From positions 62,001 to 126,000 of the forward strand of contig JABCZD010000001.1 in the NCBI GenBank assembly GCA_013289855.1: 64,000 bases of DNA. The letters run 5' to 3'. The translations under genes were made by a program, and so were the position numbers. Of this stretch, positions 1 to 9,033 are shown piece by piece; the stretch's first letter is position 1; each line of letters begins with the position of its first letter. This DNA is from Acidobacteriota bacterium (lineage in GTDB: Bacteria > Acidobacteriota > Terriglobia > Acidiferrales > UBA7541). Below the pieces are notes generated by a model. The model ran no database searches, had not been told where the DNA came from, and was given only the letters and a program-made list of their open reading frames with translations.

Positions 1-899
1 GCGCCGAGTTTGGATTGTTCCTTGGTTTTGAACGAGCCGGGATCTTCCAGGACTTCGCCGTCGCGATTGCCGAGGATGTTGGTGGAGAACCAACCTTCGA
101 GGCCGAGCATGCGGGCTTTGAACGCGGGCGCGAGCACGGTCTTCATCAGGGTTTGACCGGTTTTGAAATCCTTGCCGGCGATGGCGACGTTGTGCTCGAT
201 GGCCAATTTTTGGATGGCAGGGATATCGACGCTAAGGTTGGGCGCGCCGTTCGCGTAGGGGACGCCGCTGGTTACAGAGGCCCAGGCGTAGAGCATCGAT
301 GGGGCGATGGCCGGATGATTGGCCTTCATGGCGGCAACAAATTTTTCTGGCGTGGAGTGAACGTCGCTGGGCTTCAGGAAGGATTCCGTGGAGCCGCACC
401 AGCAGGTTACGAGGCGCGATGCTCCGGAGCTTTTGCGAAACTTTTTAATGTCTTCTTTGATTTCCAGGGCCCACTCGTATTTGTTTTTTCCTTTTTTGAT
501 GTTGGGACCGTTGATCAGCTTCACGAAGTTGTGGTCGAACGCCGCTTTCATGGGCTTGATCTTGGAGAGGAAGCCCTTCACCTTGGCCAAATCCTGCGGA
601 TTCAGCACGCCGGCGTTGGCCGCGGATTGATAAGCGTTGTCGGTGAAAATATCCCATCCGCCGAATGCGATATCTTTCAGATTGGCGAGCGGAACGAATT
701 CGCTGATTTTTGGCGTGCGGCCGTCGGTGCGTTTACCAAGGCGAATGGTGCCGAGCTGCGTCAGCGAGCCCACGGGCTGCGACTTTCCTTTGCGAACCAG
801 TTCGACACCAGCCATGAAGGTGGTGCTTACCGCGCCCATTCCCGGGAGTAGAACTCCCAATTTTCCCTTGGCTGGCGCAATTTTTGATGGCTTTTCCAT
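1..899 (-). CDS. ino1: Inositol-3-phosphate synthase (partial, C-terminus cut by window edge)
   Basis: Read on the minus strand from ATG at 899, this frame stays open to the window edge (299 residues visible). It would convert glucose-6-phosphate to inositol-3-phosphate with NAD, the first step of inositol lipid or inositol solute synthesis, in the cytosol. The N-terminus has the Rossmann pattern LGVLLPGMGAVSTTF (about residues 14-28), and the visible end has family stretches such as YANGAPNL and AGKDFKTGQT, followed by NILGNRDG, which lines up with the NHLGNNDG region of the family. The product is recognised from these motifs; the missing C-terminus lies beyond base 1. Confidence 0.9.
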   Translation of the reverse strand, partial: MEKPSKIAPAKGKLGVLLPGMGAVSTTFMAGVELVRKGKSQPVGSLTQLGTIRLGKRTDGRTPKISEFVPLANLKDIAFGGWDIFTDNAYQSAANAGVLNPQDLAKVKGFLSKIKPMKAAFDHNFVKLINGPNIKKGKNKYEWALEIKEDIKKFRKSSGASRLVTCWCGSTESFLKPSDVHSTPEKFVAAMKANHPAIAPSMLYAWASVTSGVPYANGAPNLSVDIPAIQKLAIEHNVAIAGKDFKTGQTLMKTVLAPAFKARMLGLEGWFSTNILGNRDGEVLEDPGSFKTKEQSKLG

Positions 900-1055
900 G
901 CCACTCCTTAACCGTTCTTTGCGGATTTAAGTTCTGCAGCGCTCTGAGCGTGCAATTCTCTTGAACAAACCAGTAATGATGAGGGATGCGCGAAGGATTT
1001 GCAAATTTTCGGACGAGTTTCTGCCGAGCGCCTTGTGTTTACGGGGAGGGAGGGG

Positions 1056-1112
1056 AAAAGGATTTAACGCAGAGGTCGCTGAGTTTCGAGCGCAGAGGTT
1101 ACGGAGAGGTTG
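1056..1112 (+). repeat. Dispersed 'TTTAACGCAGAGG' intergenic repeat, copy 1
   Basis: The stretch AAAGGATTTAACGCAGAGG followed by further CGCAGAGG and ACGGAGAGG words lies between ino1 and the next gene. The same words recur near 19641-19690 and, inverted, near 49170-49222. The rest of the 900-1215 gap shows no convincing gene; open frames across the repeat give low-complexity peptides such as FNAEVAEFRAQR that are typical spurious translations of this repeat type. Confidence 0.7.
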
Positions 1113-1215
1113 CGGGAAGCGGCAGCGATGGGGCTCAGGGTTGATGAAGTTTCCTCGCAAGGCGCCCAATGCGCGCCCCGGACCCGAAGATCGAATGAGC
1201 TAGTTGGCTGCCTGT

Positions 1216-1737
1216 TCATGGCTCGTAAATGTGACGGCCACCCGCAGGAGGAACACGTTCTACTTTCCTTCGTTTGTAAATGTACGTCACGAACACATAG
1301 CCCCAGGGCACCGCGACGATAGGCAATATCACCCACAGGAACGACAAGGCGATGGCTTCCGCTGGCGAACCCCACAACGCTCCCTTGGCCCACAGCGGAT
1401 ACGCCACAAGATTAAGCCACAGCACTTTGTAGAATATCTCCAGCAGCACGATGGGTATCATCCTCACCGGATGGACGATTCCCAGTCCCGCCAAAGTCGC
1501 GAAGGCCGTCCAGACACACCACACCACGGCATTTGTCGGGTCCCATGGTCCATGGTGCGTGAGTATGTGGGTCCAGGTGTCTTTGCCCAGCACGAAGAAC
1601 ATCAAGATATAGAGCAGCCGCAGCAGGTAAATGTTGATCCTGCGGACGCCTTCGTGGCGGCCGTCGCGCTCGAAAATGGCTTGCGGGCGCAAGTTCACGG
1701 AAACGAACGTAACAGAAAACGTCTTGTGTGTCCCCAA
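1216..1737 (-). CDS. Small multi-pass membrane protein, function unknown
   Basis: The 173-residue frame has about four hydrophobic segments (near residues 35-52, 70-88, 92-112 and 128-150) and a basic C-terminal tail (YKRRK). This pattern fits an integral inner-membrane protein, but no family is recognised. The listed start is a TTG with no clear ribosome site, so the true N-terminus is uncertain; the first 30 residues may not be translated. It stands alone between ino1 and the WD40-caspase gene. The 1738-1964 gap beyond it holds nothing recognised. Confidence 0.5.
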   Translation of the reverse strand: MGTHKTFSVTFVSVNLRPQAIFERDGRHEGVRRINIYLLRLLYILMFFVLGKDTWTHILTHHGPWDPTNAVVWCVWTAFATLAGLGIVHPVRMIPIVLLEIFYKVLWLNLVAYPLWAKGALWGSPAEAIALSFLWVILPIVAVPWGYVFVTYIYKRRKVERVPPAGGRHIYEP

Positions 1738-1964
1738 AAGTCAAACGCTAAGAGCGGCCCACCCTTTCAAACTGCGAAAGGGAAGGCCACCCCGAAAGTT
1801 TCTACTGCGTTAAGAATGACCCACCCGGCCGGATGCCATTGTTGACAGCTACGACCTTGGGGAGACTCTGGGGGTGTTGTGCGGGGGTCCCTTCCTTGTC
1901 GCTGGCGCAAATTGAGCGCCCGATTTGATTTTGCTCACGCGCAGCGAGTGACGGCCACCCGCCT

Positions 1965-4900
1965 TCAGAGGGTTTTGCTGGCCTGGAGCAGGGCGTCGAA
2001 AATCTTGGAGACCAATTCGTCCTTGTCGTCGGTGGAACCCTGGACGCGCATTTTAACGCTGTTATGGTTGCGGGTAAAAACGAGATTGACTACGACCATG
2101 TGGTCGGTAACGGCGTATGTTCCGTTGGGCCGAATGGCATCGGGCATTTCCTCTTGATCGACAAAAATGGCTGCTGGATCGTGACTGTCTCCGCGGGTCG
2201 TGGTGTAGCTTTCATCACGCAGACGTTTGCGGAGCGCGGGCATTAGTCCGAGATTGTCCTCGCCGGCATCGACGTTCAGAAACACTGGGCGGAGAATCAT
2301 AGGTTTCACGACGGCAAGGGGAATCTGCACTTTGTCTTCATTTAGAAGCTGTCCCAGGTCGAAGTTCGCCTCGTCCAGCCCGAGAATTTGGGGTTGTTGA
2401 ATGCCACCGATGTTCTTTGCCAAGGTTGGAACCTGAGCCGCGGAATATTCAAAGAGGATATTGACGTCGACAAATTCTTCATCACGTAAGGCGGCTCCCT
2501 TCATTCCTTGCAGCAAGGAATAGGTGACCAGGCCCTCGCCATATTGACTGGCTTCGTAACTTACGGCATTGGCGGCAGAACCCATGAGGACGTGGAAGCC
2601 CGTAGTGCCCACGAGACGGTCGAGGGAGCGGATTTGCTCGCTGGGTGCGCCACGCTTTTCGGTGAGCTTGGCGGCCGCGGCACCAGCGGCGCAGGTGTCG
2701 AGGATCAACACCTTGTGGTGCGCCGGGATTTGTTTAATCCAATCGGTGAGTTCGTCAATGGTGACGGCACTTTGCGCCAAGATGGCGGGATCGTTCATAT
2801 CGAGGGTGCGGGCTTGCTTGGTCGGATAGGCATAAGTGTCGTTCCTGGAGACACCATGGCCTGCGAGATAAACGAGCAGGACGTCCCTTACTTTGGACTT
2901 GCGGGCCTCCTCGAAGGCGCGTGAGAGATTCGCCTTGGAGGGCTGAGACTCCGGAGTATTGCCGGTGGTCGATAAAACCATTAGGTGGACATGTTCGGGG
3001 CCAAACTCACGATTAGCCGCCAGTGCAATCGCGTGAGCCATGTTGTCGGCATCTCTTGCCGCGAATTTAAGTTGCAGATCCGGTGAGTCATAATCGGATA
3101 TGCCGGAAATTATGGCGTAGAACTCGGGTTTTTTTTTATCGGGAGTACCGGGTAGTATCCAGGAGGTTTGCACCGGGCGACTGGACAAATAGTCTTCCTG
3201 ATTCCAAGCAACAATGCGTACCGGGTTGTCCTCGCCGGGGGCCGTAAGGGCACGACTTAAATCGAGGGTCAGCGTAGCGCGGGGAACTGCCGGATCGAAA
3301 TTACTTGGGCGGGCGTCAGCGAACAAATCATTGTCGTTGACGAGAACCTGTATGCGCCCTATCCCACCACCGCGATTGGTAAGCTGGATCTTCAATCTTC
3401 CGAGTTCGTCGACAGGGCCCATGGTTTTGACTTCCGGGGAGAGAGCGACTTGCTCGAACGCGGTGACGTCGCGCAGCGGCGCTGGATCGAAGCCCATGAT
3501 TTTGGCGAGGAGTCCGGGTTCGTAATAGCGTTGCTTGAGTTGGGAAAGTTCGATGGTCTCATTGCCGACGACCCAGTGCAGCAGGCCCAATCCTTTAGGG
3601 GAAGCGTCGAAGCGGCCCTTGGAATCGACGATGGCCCAACCACCCGTGGATTCCACAACGGCCATGGTGGCCAGCTCCTGGCCAGATTGTATATCCCAGA
3701 TGCGGATGCGGGCATCGTCGTACCCTGCTAGGAGACGCTTTCCGTCGGGGGTGAAAATGACGTTTAGGGGGTTGGCGAAACTGGTGGAGAACGTTTTGAT
3801 GAGCCGGCCAGTGGCAACATCAAAAAGGCAGAAGCTGTCCTCGAAACGAGTTGCCGCTAAGGTTTTGCCGTCGGGGCTGAAGGTTACGCTGGTAAAGACG
3901 TCGAGTGATTGTTGCGCCGTTTTGAAGGAACGTACTTCCCCAGAGCCGGAAAACTGCCAAAGCTTTGCGGCCGGGTGACTAGAGAAAGCGAGCCAACGGC
4001 TATCGGAGCTGAAGGCAAATGCGTTACGGCTGGCGCACTCTGGCTTTTCGTCTTTTAATGTTAGTTCTTGGCCGTCTGGAACGCTCCAAACGAAAACTGT
4101 GTCCGTATTGTCGCAGGAGGCGAGCCAACGACCGTCTGGGCTGAATTTTACAACGGGGCTCTGGTGGTCCTTATCCAACATGCGAATTTCCTTACCCGAG
4201 TAGGTGTCCACGAGCCCCGCGGGAGTACCGAACCCACCGTAGGCAATCCAACGGGCATCCGGGCTCATGTCCATGTGGAAAACCGGATTCGAGAGACCTG
4301 TGATGGTCCCCAGCTGTTTTTCTTTTTGCACGTCCCAAAACGTGATCCTAGTTCTATTACTGAATGCCAGGATGGTTCCGTTAGTAGAGACGGCCGGTGT
4401 GGATCCGTGAAAGTGCTGAGGATCGTTCCTGGACGAGAGATCCCAGAGATCAAAGGAATTAACAAAGCCCAGAAGGAGGGTTTGGCCGTTTGGCAGAAGA
4501 GCGAGACTCTTCAAGTTTGGAGCGTCGCGGGATGCGTGCGCGGAGAAGGACAGCAGTGAGCGGCCAGAGTCGGTTTCGTAGAGCTCTGGGCTGCGGCAAT
4601 CTTTGTCCAGTCCGACAAACGCGGATCCATCCGAACGGAATGGGATAGGACTAAGCATCGTCGATGGGCTTTGGAATTGGGCACGCAATAGAAACGTTTT
4701 GGCGTCCCAAATGGAATAGGTCCCGGAGTAATCTCCAGCGAGCAAGGATTTCCCGTCGGGACTGAAGGCTACAGAAAAAAGACTGCCAACATGAAGGTGA
4801 GTTTGATCGGGATCACCCCAGGCGGAGGTGAGTTGGTGGATCTGGATTCCGGTGGCAGAGCTCCAGACTCGCAGCGTACTGTCGAGACTAGACGTGGCGA

Positions 4901-5600
4901 TGGCTTGGCCATCGGGGCTGAAGGAAATACCTGTCAGCTGGTCCTTGTGACCCGAGAGGGTACGATTCAGCTTTCCCGTCGGGAGGCTCCACGTCTTGGC
5001 GCTCAGGTCCGCGCTGCCGGATGCCAGCCATTGGCTATCGGCGCTGATCGTAAGGGCGGTGATTGGGCCAGAATGAGCGGGCTGCGTTCGGGGTTTGTAG
5101 TCATGGAGGATGTCCCAAATCACGAGGGTGCCGTCGGTCTGGCCGAGAACGAGCCATCGTCCATCCGGGCTGAAGGCGATGGTAGGTTGGGAAGTCACTC
5201 CTTCCAAGGTGCGAATCTGATGGCCAGTTTCGACGTCCCACAGTTTCAAATTGTCCGGTCCGGCTGAAGCCAAGACGTGCCCATCGGGACTGAAGGCCAC
5301 CGCGTTTGCGCCGTAGGTGTGTCCGTAAAGGGTGCGCAGCTCAAGTCCTGTGGAGGTTTCCCATACCTTAAGAGTCTTGTCGATACTGGCGGTGGCCAAG
5401 AATTTGCCGTTACGGCTAAGGGCAGCGGCCTGGATAAGTTCCGAGTGACCGGTTTGGACGACCAGCTCTAGTTTGGCGGCCTGATGCGGCGAGGTGGCTT
5501 TGGTTGGTCGAGAAACCTGAGCGCTGGATGGCGCGATAGTAAGAGCGAGGATGAGAACGGAAAGGCTCGCTTTCAAACTTTTTGGGCGAGCGGTGGTCAT
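1965..5600 (-). CDS. Secreted WD40-repeat protein with C-terminal caspase-like peptidase (C14) domain
   Basis: A 1211-residue protein if started at ATG 5600; a longer frame from 5666 exists, but 5600 puts a signal peptide (LSVLILALTIAPSSA) at the N-terminus. Residues of roughly 40-690 are WD40 repeats, seen as repeated FSPDGxxLA...LWD units, forming one or two beta-propellers. A linker leads into a caspase fold with the expected catalytic pair: His about 915 in LAGHGV and Cys about 970 in LILDTC. A further domain of about 100 residues ends the protein. Bacterial WD40-caspases are known, but export to the periplasm is inferred only from the signal sequence. It has no operon partner. Substrate and role are unknown; stress or conflict signalling is a guess from the architecture. 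Confidence 0.88.
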   Translation of the reverse strand: MTTARPKSLKASLSVLILALTIAPSSAQVSRPTKATSPHQAAKLELVVQTGHSELIQAAALSRNGKFLATASIDKTLKVWETSTGLELRTLYGHTYGANAVAFSPDGHVLASAGPDNLKLWDVETGHQIRTLEGVTSQPTIAFSPDGRWLVLGQTDGTLVIWDILHDYKPRTQPAHSGPITALTISADSQWLASGSADLSAKTWSLPTGKLNRTLSGHKDQLTGISFSPDGQAIATSSLDSTLRVWSSATGIQIHQLTSAWGDPDQTHLHVGSLFSVAFSPDGKSLLAGDYSGTYSIWDAKTFLLRAQFQSPSTMLSPIPFRSDGSAFVGLDKDCRSPELYETDSGRSLLSFSAHASRDAPNLKSLALLPNGQTLLLGFVNSFDLWDLSSRNDPQHFHGSTPAVSTNGTILAFSNRTRITFWDVQKEKQLGTITGLSNPVFHMDMSPDARWIAYGGFGTPAGLVDTYSGKEIRMLDKDHQSPVVKFSPDGRWLASCDNTDTVFVWSVPDGQELTLKDEKPECASRNAFAFSSDSRWLAFSSHPAAKLWQFSGSGEVRSFKTAQQSLDVFTSVTFSPDGKTLAATRFEDSFCLFDVATGRLIKTFSTSFANPLNVIFTPDGKRLLAGYDDARIRIWDIQSGQELATMAVVESTGGWAIVDSKGRFDASPKGLGLLHWVVGNETIELSQLKQRYYEPGLLAKIMGFDPAPLRDVTAFEQVALSPEVKTMGPVDELGRLKIQLTNRGGGIGRIQVLVNDNDLFADARPSNFDPAVPRATLTLDLSRALTAPGEDNPVRIVAWNQEDYLSSRPVQTSWILPGTPDKKKPEFYAIISGISDYDSPDLQLKFAARDADNMAHAIALAANREFGPEHVHLMVLSTTGNTPESQPSKANLSRAFEEARKSKVRDVLLVYLAGHGVSRNDTYAYPTKQARTLDMNDPAILAQSAVTIDELTDWIKQIPAHHKVLILDTCAAGAAAAKLTEKRGAPSEQIRSLDRLVGTTGFHVLMGSAANAVSYEASQYGEGLVTYSLLQGMKGAALRDEEFVDVNILFEYSAAQVPTLAKNIGGIQQPQILGLDEANFDLGQLLNEDKVQIPLAVVKPMILRPVFLNVDAGEDNLGLMPALRKRLRDESYTTTRGDSHDPAAIFVDQEEMPDAIRPNGTYAVTDHMVVVNLVFTRNHNSVKMRVQGSTDDKDELVSKIFDALLQASKTL

Positions 5601-5784
5601 CGGACAGGCCTCGGAGCGGGATATTTTTACCCGCAAGCTTGGCACTATGATACGGCGCTCTGCCACTTCTGAGGCTGGTAAACGACTTCCACGCCTTCCA
5701 ACTAGTTATTATTTCGAAGGACGTCGGCTGGAGCTTGGGGGCTTAGCCGTTACATAGCAGTGCGTTACCACCGCCCTCGGCGGA

Positions 5785-6510
5785 TTACCACTTGCCCGCG
5801 TGGGCGCCGCCGTCGACGTGCAGGATTTCGCCGGTGGTGAAGGTGGCGTCGGTGAGGAACAAGATGGCGTCCACTACTTCTTTGATTTTGCCCAACCGGC
5901 CGAGGGGGTTCGACCCTTTTAGGGATTCGTGGTCATCGGATTCGTGCATGGGCGTATCGATGACGCCTAGCGCGACAGTGTTCACGCGGATGCCGTCCTG
6001 GGCGTACTCGATGGCCAGTGCGCGCGTCACCGAATGCAGACTGCCTTTGACCATGATTTGTACCGCGGCGTTCACGCCCGCCATGGCGTGGTCGCCGAGG
6101 GTGGTGGATACGTTCACGATGCTGCCGCTCTTTTGGCGCAGCATTTGCTTCACGGATAATTGCGAAACGTAGAGAAAGCCCGCCAGCGTGGTGGAGACCA
6201 ACGCGTTGAAATCTTCGGTGGTGTACTCGGTGAACGGCTTGGGGATGAAAATGCCGGCGTTGTTGATCAGCACGTCGATGCGGGCGAAGCGGGATAGTGC
6301 GGTGTCGACGATGTTTGCGGCGGTTTGCGGGTCACCGATATCGCCATCGACTAGGGCGAGATTCGGTGACGCCGGGAAGGGATTTGCTTTGGTTATGTTT
6401 CGCGCGGTGGCGACTACGTTGTAGCCGCGGGTCAAGAATGCTTCCACGACGGCCGCGCCGATTCCTTGTGAGGCGCCGGTGACGATTGCGGTTTTTTGCA
6501 GATTGGCCAT
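5785..6510 (-). CDS. SDR-family oxidoreductase lacking the usual catalytic tyrosine
   Basis: 241 residues with a classical short-chain dehydrogenase layout: TGASQGIG cofactor loop (11-18), NNAG (84-87), catalytic Ser in VNVS (135) and a C-terminal GGAHAGKW end. In the YxxxK position the sequence is QIMVK, so the Lys (155) is present but the Tyr is Gln (151). Some annotated SDRs also lack this Tyr, so the protein may still bind NAD(P) with altered or lost redox chemistry. It is a single gene with no informative neighbour. Substrate unknown. Confidence 0.85.
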   Translation of the reverse strand: MANLQKTAIVTGASQGIGAAVVEAFLTRGYNVVATARNITKANPFPASPNLALVDGDIGDPQTAANIVDTALSRFARIDVLINNAGIFIPKPFTEYTTEDFNALVSTTLAGFLYVSQLSVKQMLRQKSGSIVNVSTTLGDHAMAGVNAAVQIMVKGSLHSVTRALAIEYAQDGIRVNTVALGVIDTPMHESDDHESLKGSNPLGRLGKIKEVVDAILFLTDATFTTGEILHVDGGAHAGKW

Positions 6511-6637
6511 GGCTAAGCTCCTCTACGCACCAAGGTTAGATGACGCCATGGGTGGGCGGGGCGGAAAAATTTGTGGGGGACGTCGCGGCGGAGGATGTGC
6601 CGCACCTCCGGTGCTCTTCCTAATTGTTGCGACCGTA

Positions 6638-6681
6638 CCCAGCCCTTCGGGCTGGGCTAACCTCTGCCGCGCCTTCGGCGC
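6638..6681. repeat. Two adjacent GC-rich palindromes (REP-like)
   Basis: CCCAGCCCTTCGGGCTGGG is a perfect hairpin with a TTCG-type loop, and 12 bases on comes GCGCCTTCGGCGC, a second hairpin with the same loop. Neither has a downstream T-tract, so they are not simple intrinsic terminators. The flanking 6511-6745 gap shows no gene. They resemble repetitive extragenic palindromes; other palindromes of related style occur elsewhere in the window. Confidence 0.5.
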
Positions 6682-6745
6682 TTGACCTTGCCCGTGCACT
6701 TTGCTAATTGGGAGTTTCATTCCGCCAGGCACAAGCGTTTACATT

Positions 6746-8068
6746 CTAGATTCGGCGGACCAGGCCTTGATCGGTGGCGCGGGTGTTGCGCACGAGCAAC
6801 AGCACCAGGATCATGCCGACGAACGGAATGAGGCCGGCGGCAATTACGATCGGATCGAAAGAATGCGTGCCCACTGCCTGGCGCGCATCGGAAAAGCGGC
6901 CGATGAGCTTGAAGGCGATGATGGTGCCGATGCCCGCCGCGGTTCCGCTCATGCCGCTTACCGAAGCGACGGCCTCGTTGGAATAGAGGTCCGTGGGCAA
7001 CACGTTTGCGATCGTCGAAAACGACGCGTACGAAAAGGTGGCAAGACCGAAAAGCAGGGTGATGAGATATAGATTCACCGTGAAGATGGTTGGAATCAGC
7101 AGCATCACGCCGACGCCTCCGAAGACCACCAGTGCTTTTCGCGCGGCGCCCAGCGACCATCCGCGGCGGATCAAGTAGCCGGAAACGCCGCCGCCAAAAA
7201 AATTGCCCAGGTCCGCCGCCAGGAAGGGAAGCCAAATCGCCATCAGACCGCTCTGGAGTGAAATGCCTTTGGCGATCAGGTAGATCGGGAACCAGTCAGT
7301 GACGAAGAACCACACCGGATCGGTAAGACCCTTGGAGACAATTACTCCCCACGTCTGCGGCAGTTTTAAGAGATCGCGCCATCGTGGAAGTGGTTTCTTA
7401 TTGGCCTCGGTTGCCGGCCTGTCCGCGAGGATCATCTGGCACTCGGCATCGCTGACGCGCGGATGCTCTTGCGGCGGGTAATACATTTTGCGCCAGGCGA
7501 TGAGCCACAAAAATCCCAGCAGCCCGGGTATCACAAAAACCGCGCGCCATCCCCACCGCAAGTAAATCGGCAGTATGACGAAGGGCGCGATGGCGCCGCC
7601 GACGGACGAGCCACTGTCATACAACGCGGCCGCCAATCCACGTTCGCGATTCGGAAACCACTCGGAGACGGCCTTGCTCGCGCCCGGCCAATTGGCGGAC
7701 TCGCCCGCGCCAAGCAGGAAACGGAACGCCGCGAAGCTGGCGATGCCGCTGGCCAATGGGGTCAGCAGCGAGACGATGGAATACCACGTGACGCTGATGG
7801 TCAGGCCAAGCCTGGTGCCCAGGCGATCAATCTGGCGGCCGCAAACGGTTTGTCCGATGGAGTAGGCCACCCGAAACGCTATGGCGATATTGGCGTAGTC
7901 CGTGTTGGTCCAGTGGTATTGCTGCTTGAGAAATGGCGCGAGGATGGAAAGGGTTTGACGATCGATGTAGTTGATCACGGTTGAGGCAAACAGAATGCCG
8001 CCAATCCACCAGCGCAACGAAGGAATCGCGCGAGGCCGGGCAAAGCCCGTTTCGCGGGCTAGCGCCAT
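6746..8068 (-). CDS. MFS transporter, hexuronate/sugar-acid:cation symporter type
   Basis: 440 residues with about 12 hydrophobic segments. The N-terminal region (INYIDRQTLSILAPFL, then IGQTVCGRQIDRLGTRLGL) matches the anion:cation symporter family that takes up hexuronates, galactonate and similar acids; the loop after helix 2 carries the DRxGxR major-facilitator signature. It sits in the inner membrane. The same-strand neighbours downstream in the cluster are a NagB-like enzyme and a Gfo/Idh/MocA dehydrogenase, which together suggest uptake and breakdown of a sugar acid or amino sugar. The exact substrate cannot be read from sequence. Confidence 0.85.
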   Translation of the reverse strand: MALARETGFARPRAIPSLRWWIGGILFASTVINYIDRQTLSILAPFLKQQYHWTNTDYANIAIAFRVAYSIGQTVCGRQIDRLGTRLGLTISVTWYSIVSLLTPLASGIASFAAFRFLLGAGESANWPGASKAVSEWFPNRERGLAAALYDSGSSVGGAIAPFVILPIYLRWGWRAVFVIPGLLGFLWLIAWRKMYYPPQEHPRVSDAECQMILADRPATEANKKPLPRWRDLLKLPQTWGVIVSKGLTDPVWFFVTDWFPIYLIAKGISLQSGLMAIWLPFLAADLGNFFGGGVSGYLIRRGWSLGAARKALVVFGGVGVMLLIPTIFTVNLYLITLLFGLATFSYASFSTIANVLPTDLYSNEAVASVSGMSGTAAGIGTIIAFKLIGRFSDARQAVGTHSFDPIVIAAGLIPFVGMILVLLLVRNTRATDQGLVRRI

Positions 8069-8127
8069 AAAGATTCCATAACCTTGGATGTGCCTTGCGC
8101 GCGGATGGAAAGCGATGCGATCACGAA

Positions 8128-8892
8128 TTATCCGCCAGTGGCAAGTGCAACGAGCGTTGCGGGACTAAGAAGACTGGCGGAATCTCTGTCGAGATAAAGC
8201 GCGGTGGCGGGATGCCTGCGCAAGATCGAGGCCGGCGCCATCTCGCTGATTTCTCCGTCGAGACACCGCTTGACGGCCGCGGCTTTCCGCGCATCCGGCA
8301 CGACGCAAACAATCTCGTTGGCCTTCAGAATCTGACGCACGGACATAGAGATGGCCTGCAAGGGAACTTCCGAAATATCCGCGAACCATCCTTCGCCCAC
8401 CTGTTGGCGGCGGCAGTCTTCATCCAGGTTCACGATGAGATAAGGCTCATCGGTCTGGAAATCAGCGGGAGGATCGTTAAACGCAAGGTGGCCATTTTCT
8501 CCCACGCCGGCGAAAGCTACATCCACGGGCGCCAACTGAAGTAGCTCGCCGACGCGGCGGACAACTTCGCGGGGCTCGGCGCTGCCATCCAGCAAGTGAT
8601 ACTGCGTGATGGCCGTCTTGTGAATCAGCCGCTCCAGAATATATTTGCGAAAGCTGGCCGGGTGGGTGATCGGCAGTCCGACGTATTCATCGAGGTGAAA
8701 AACCTCGATGCGCGGCCAGTCGATATTTTCCGCCTTGGTGAGCGCATCCAGAAAATCTAGCTGGGAGGCACCCGTGGCCACGACGATGCGGGCGCGTCCG
8801 CGCTCGGAGATAGCGCGGCGTATGGCTCTGGCGGCGTGTTCGCCTGCAGCCGCGCTGAGAGACAGCTTGTCCTCAAAGACCCTTACGATCAC
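8128..8892 (-). CDS. Glucosamine-6-phosphate deaminase-like protein (NagB/6PGL fold)
   Basis: Started at GTG 8892, which has GGAGAG six bases upstream and gives the usual family N-terminus; a TTG start at 8937 has no ribosome site. The 254 residues show the FHLDEYVG motif (Asp of the proton-transfer step) and [13 protein letters not shown], the active-site loop with the catalytic His. In the E. coli enzyme the corresponding loop reads GVGNDGHIAFNEP, so the Asp before Gly-His is Asn here and the Glu is Asp. This variant is common in NagB-like proteins, so the reaction may be amino-sugar phosphate deamination/isomerisation or a relative of it. It lies between a sugar-type transporter and a sugar-type dehydrogenase. 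Confidence 0.8.
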   Translation of the reverse strand: MIVRVFEDKLSLSAAAGEHAARAIRRAISERGRARIVVATGASQLDFLDALTKAENIDWPRIEVFHLDEYVGLPITHPASFRKYILERLIHKTAITQYHLLDGSAEPREVVRRVGELLQLAPVDVAFAGVGENGHLAFNDPPADFQTDEPYLIVNLDEDCRRQQVGEGWFADISEVPLQAISMSVRQILKANEIVCVVPDARKAAAVKRCLDGEISEMAPASILRRHPATALYLDRDSASLLSPATLVALATGG

Positions 8893-9033
8893 CAGGTGCT
8901 CTCCGTCTTCGTCAGCTGTGCGCGTTACGGTGTGCAACTTTAAGAGGCAACTCTAAGTGGAAAAATTCCGCGCGTCAATTTGTCGCCAGCACGGTGACGT
9001 CTGGCGGAACAGACGCGATTTATTTTCGGCTGT

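Noticed and set aside
15..851. Plus-strand 278-residue frame
   Set aside because: It is the antisense of the inositol-phosphate synthase gene, which has clear family motifs on the minus strand.
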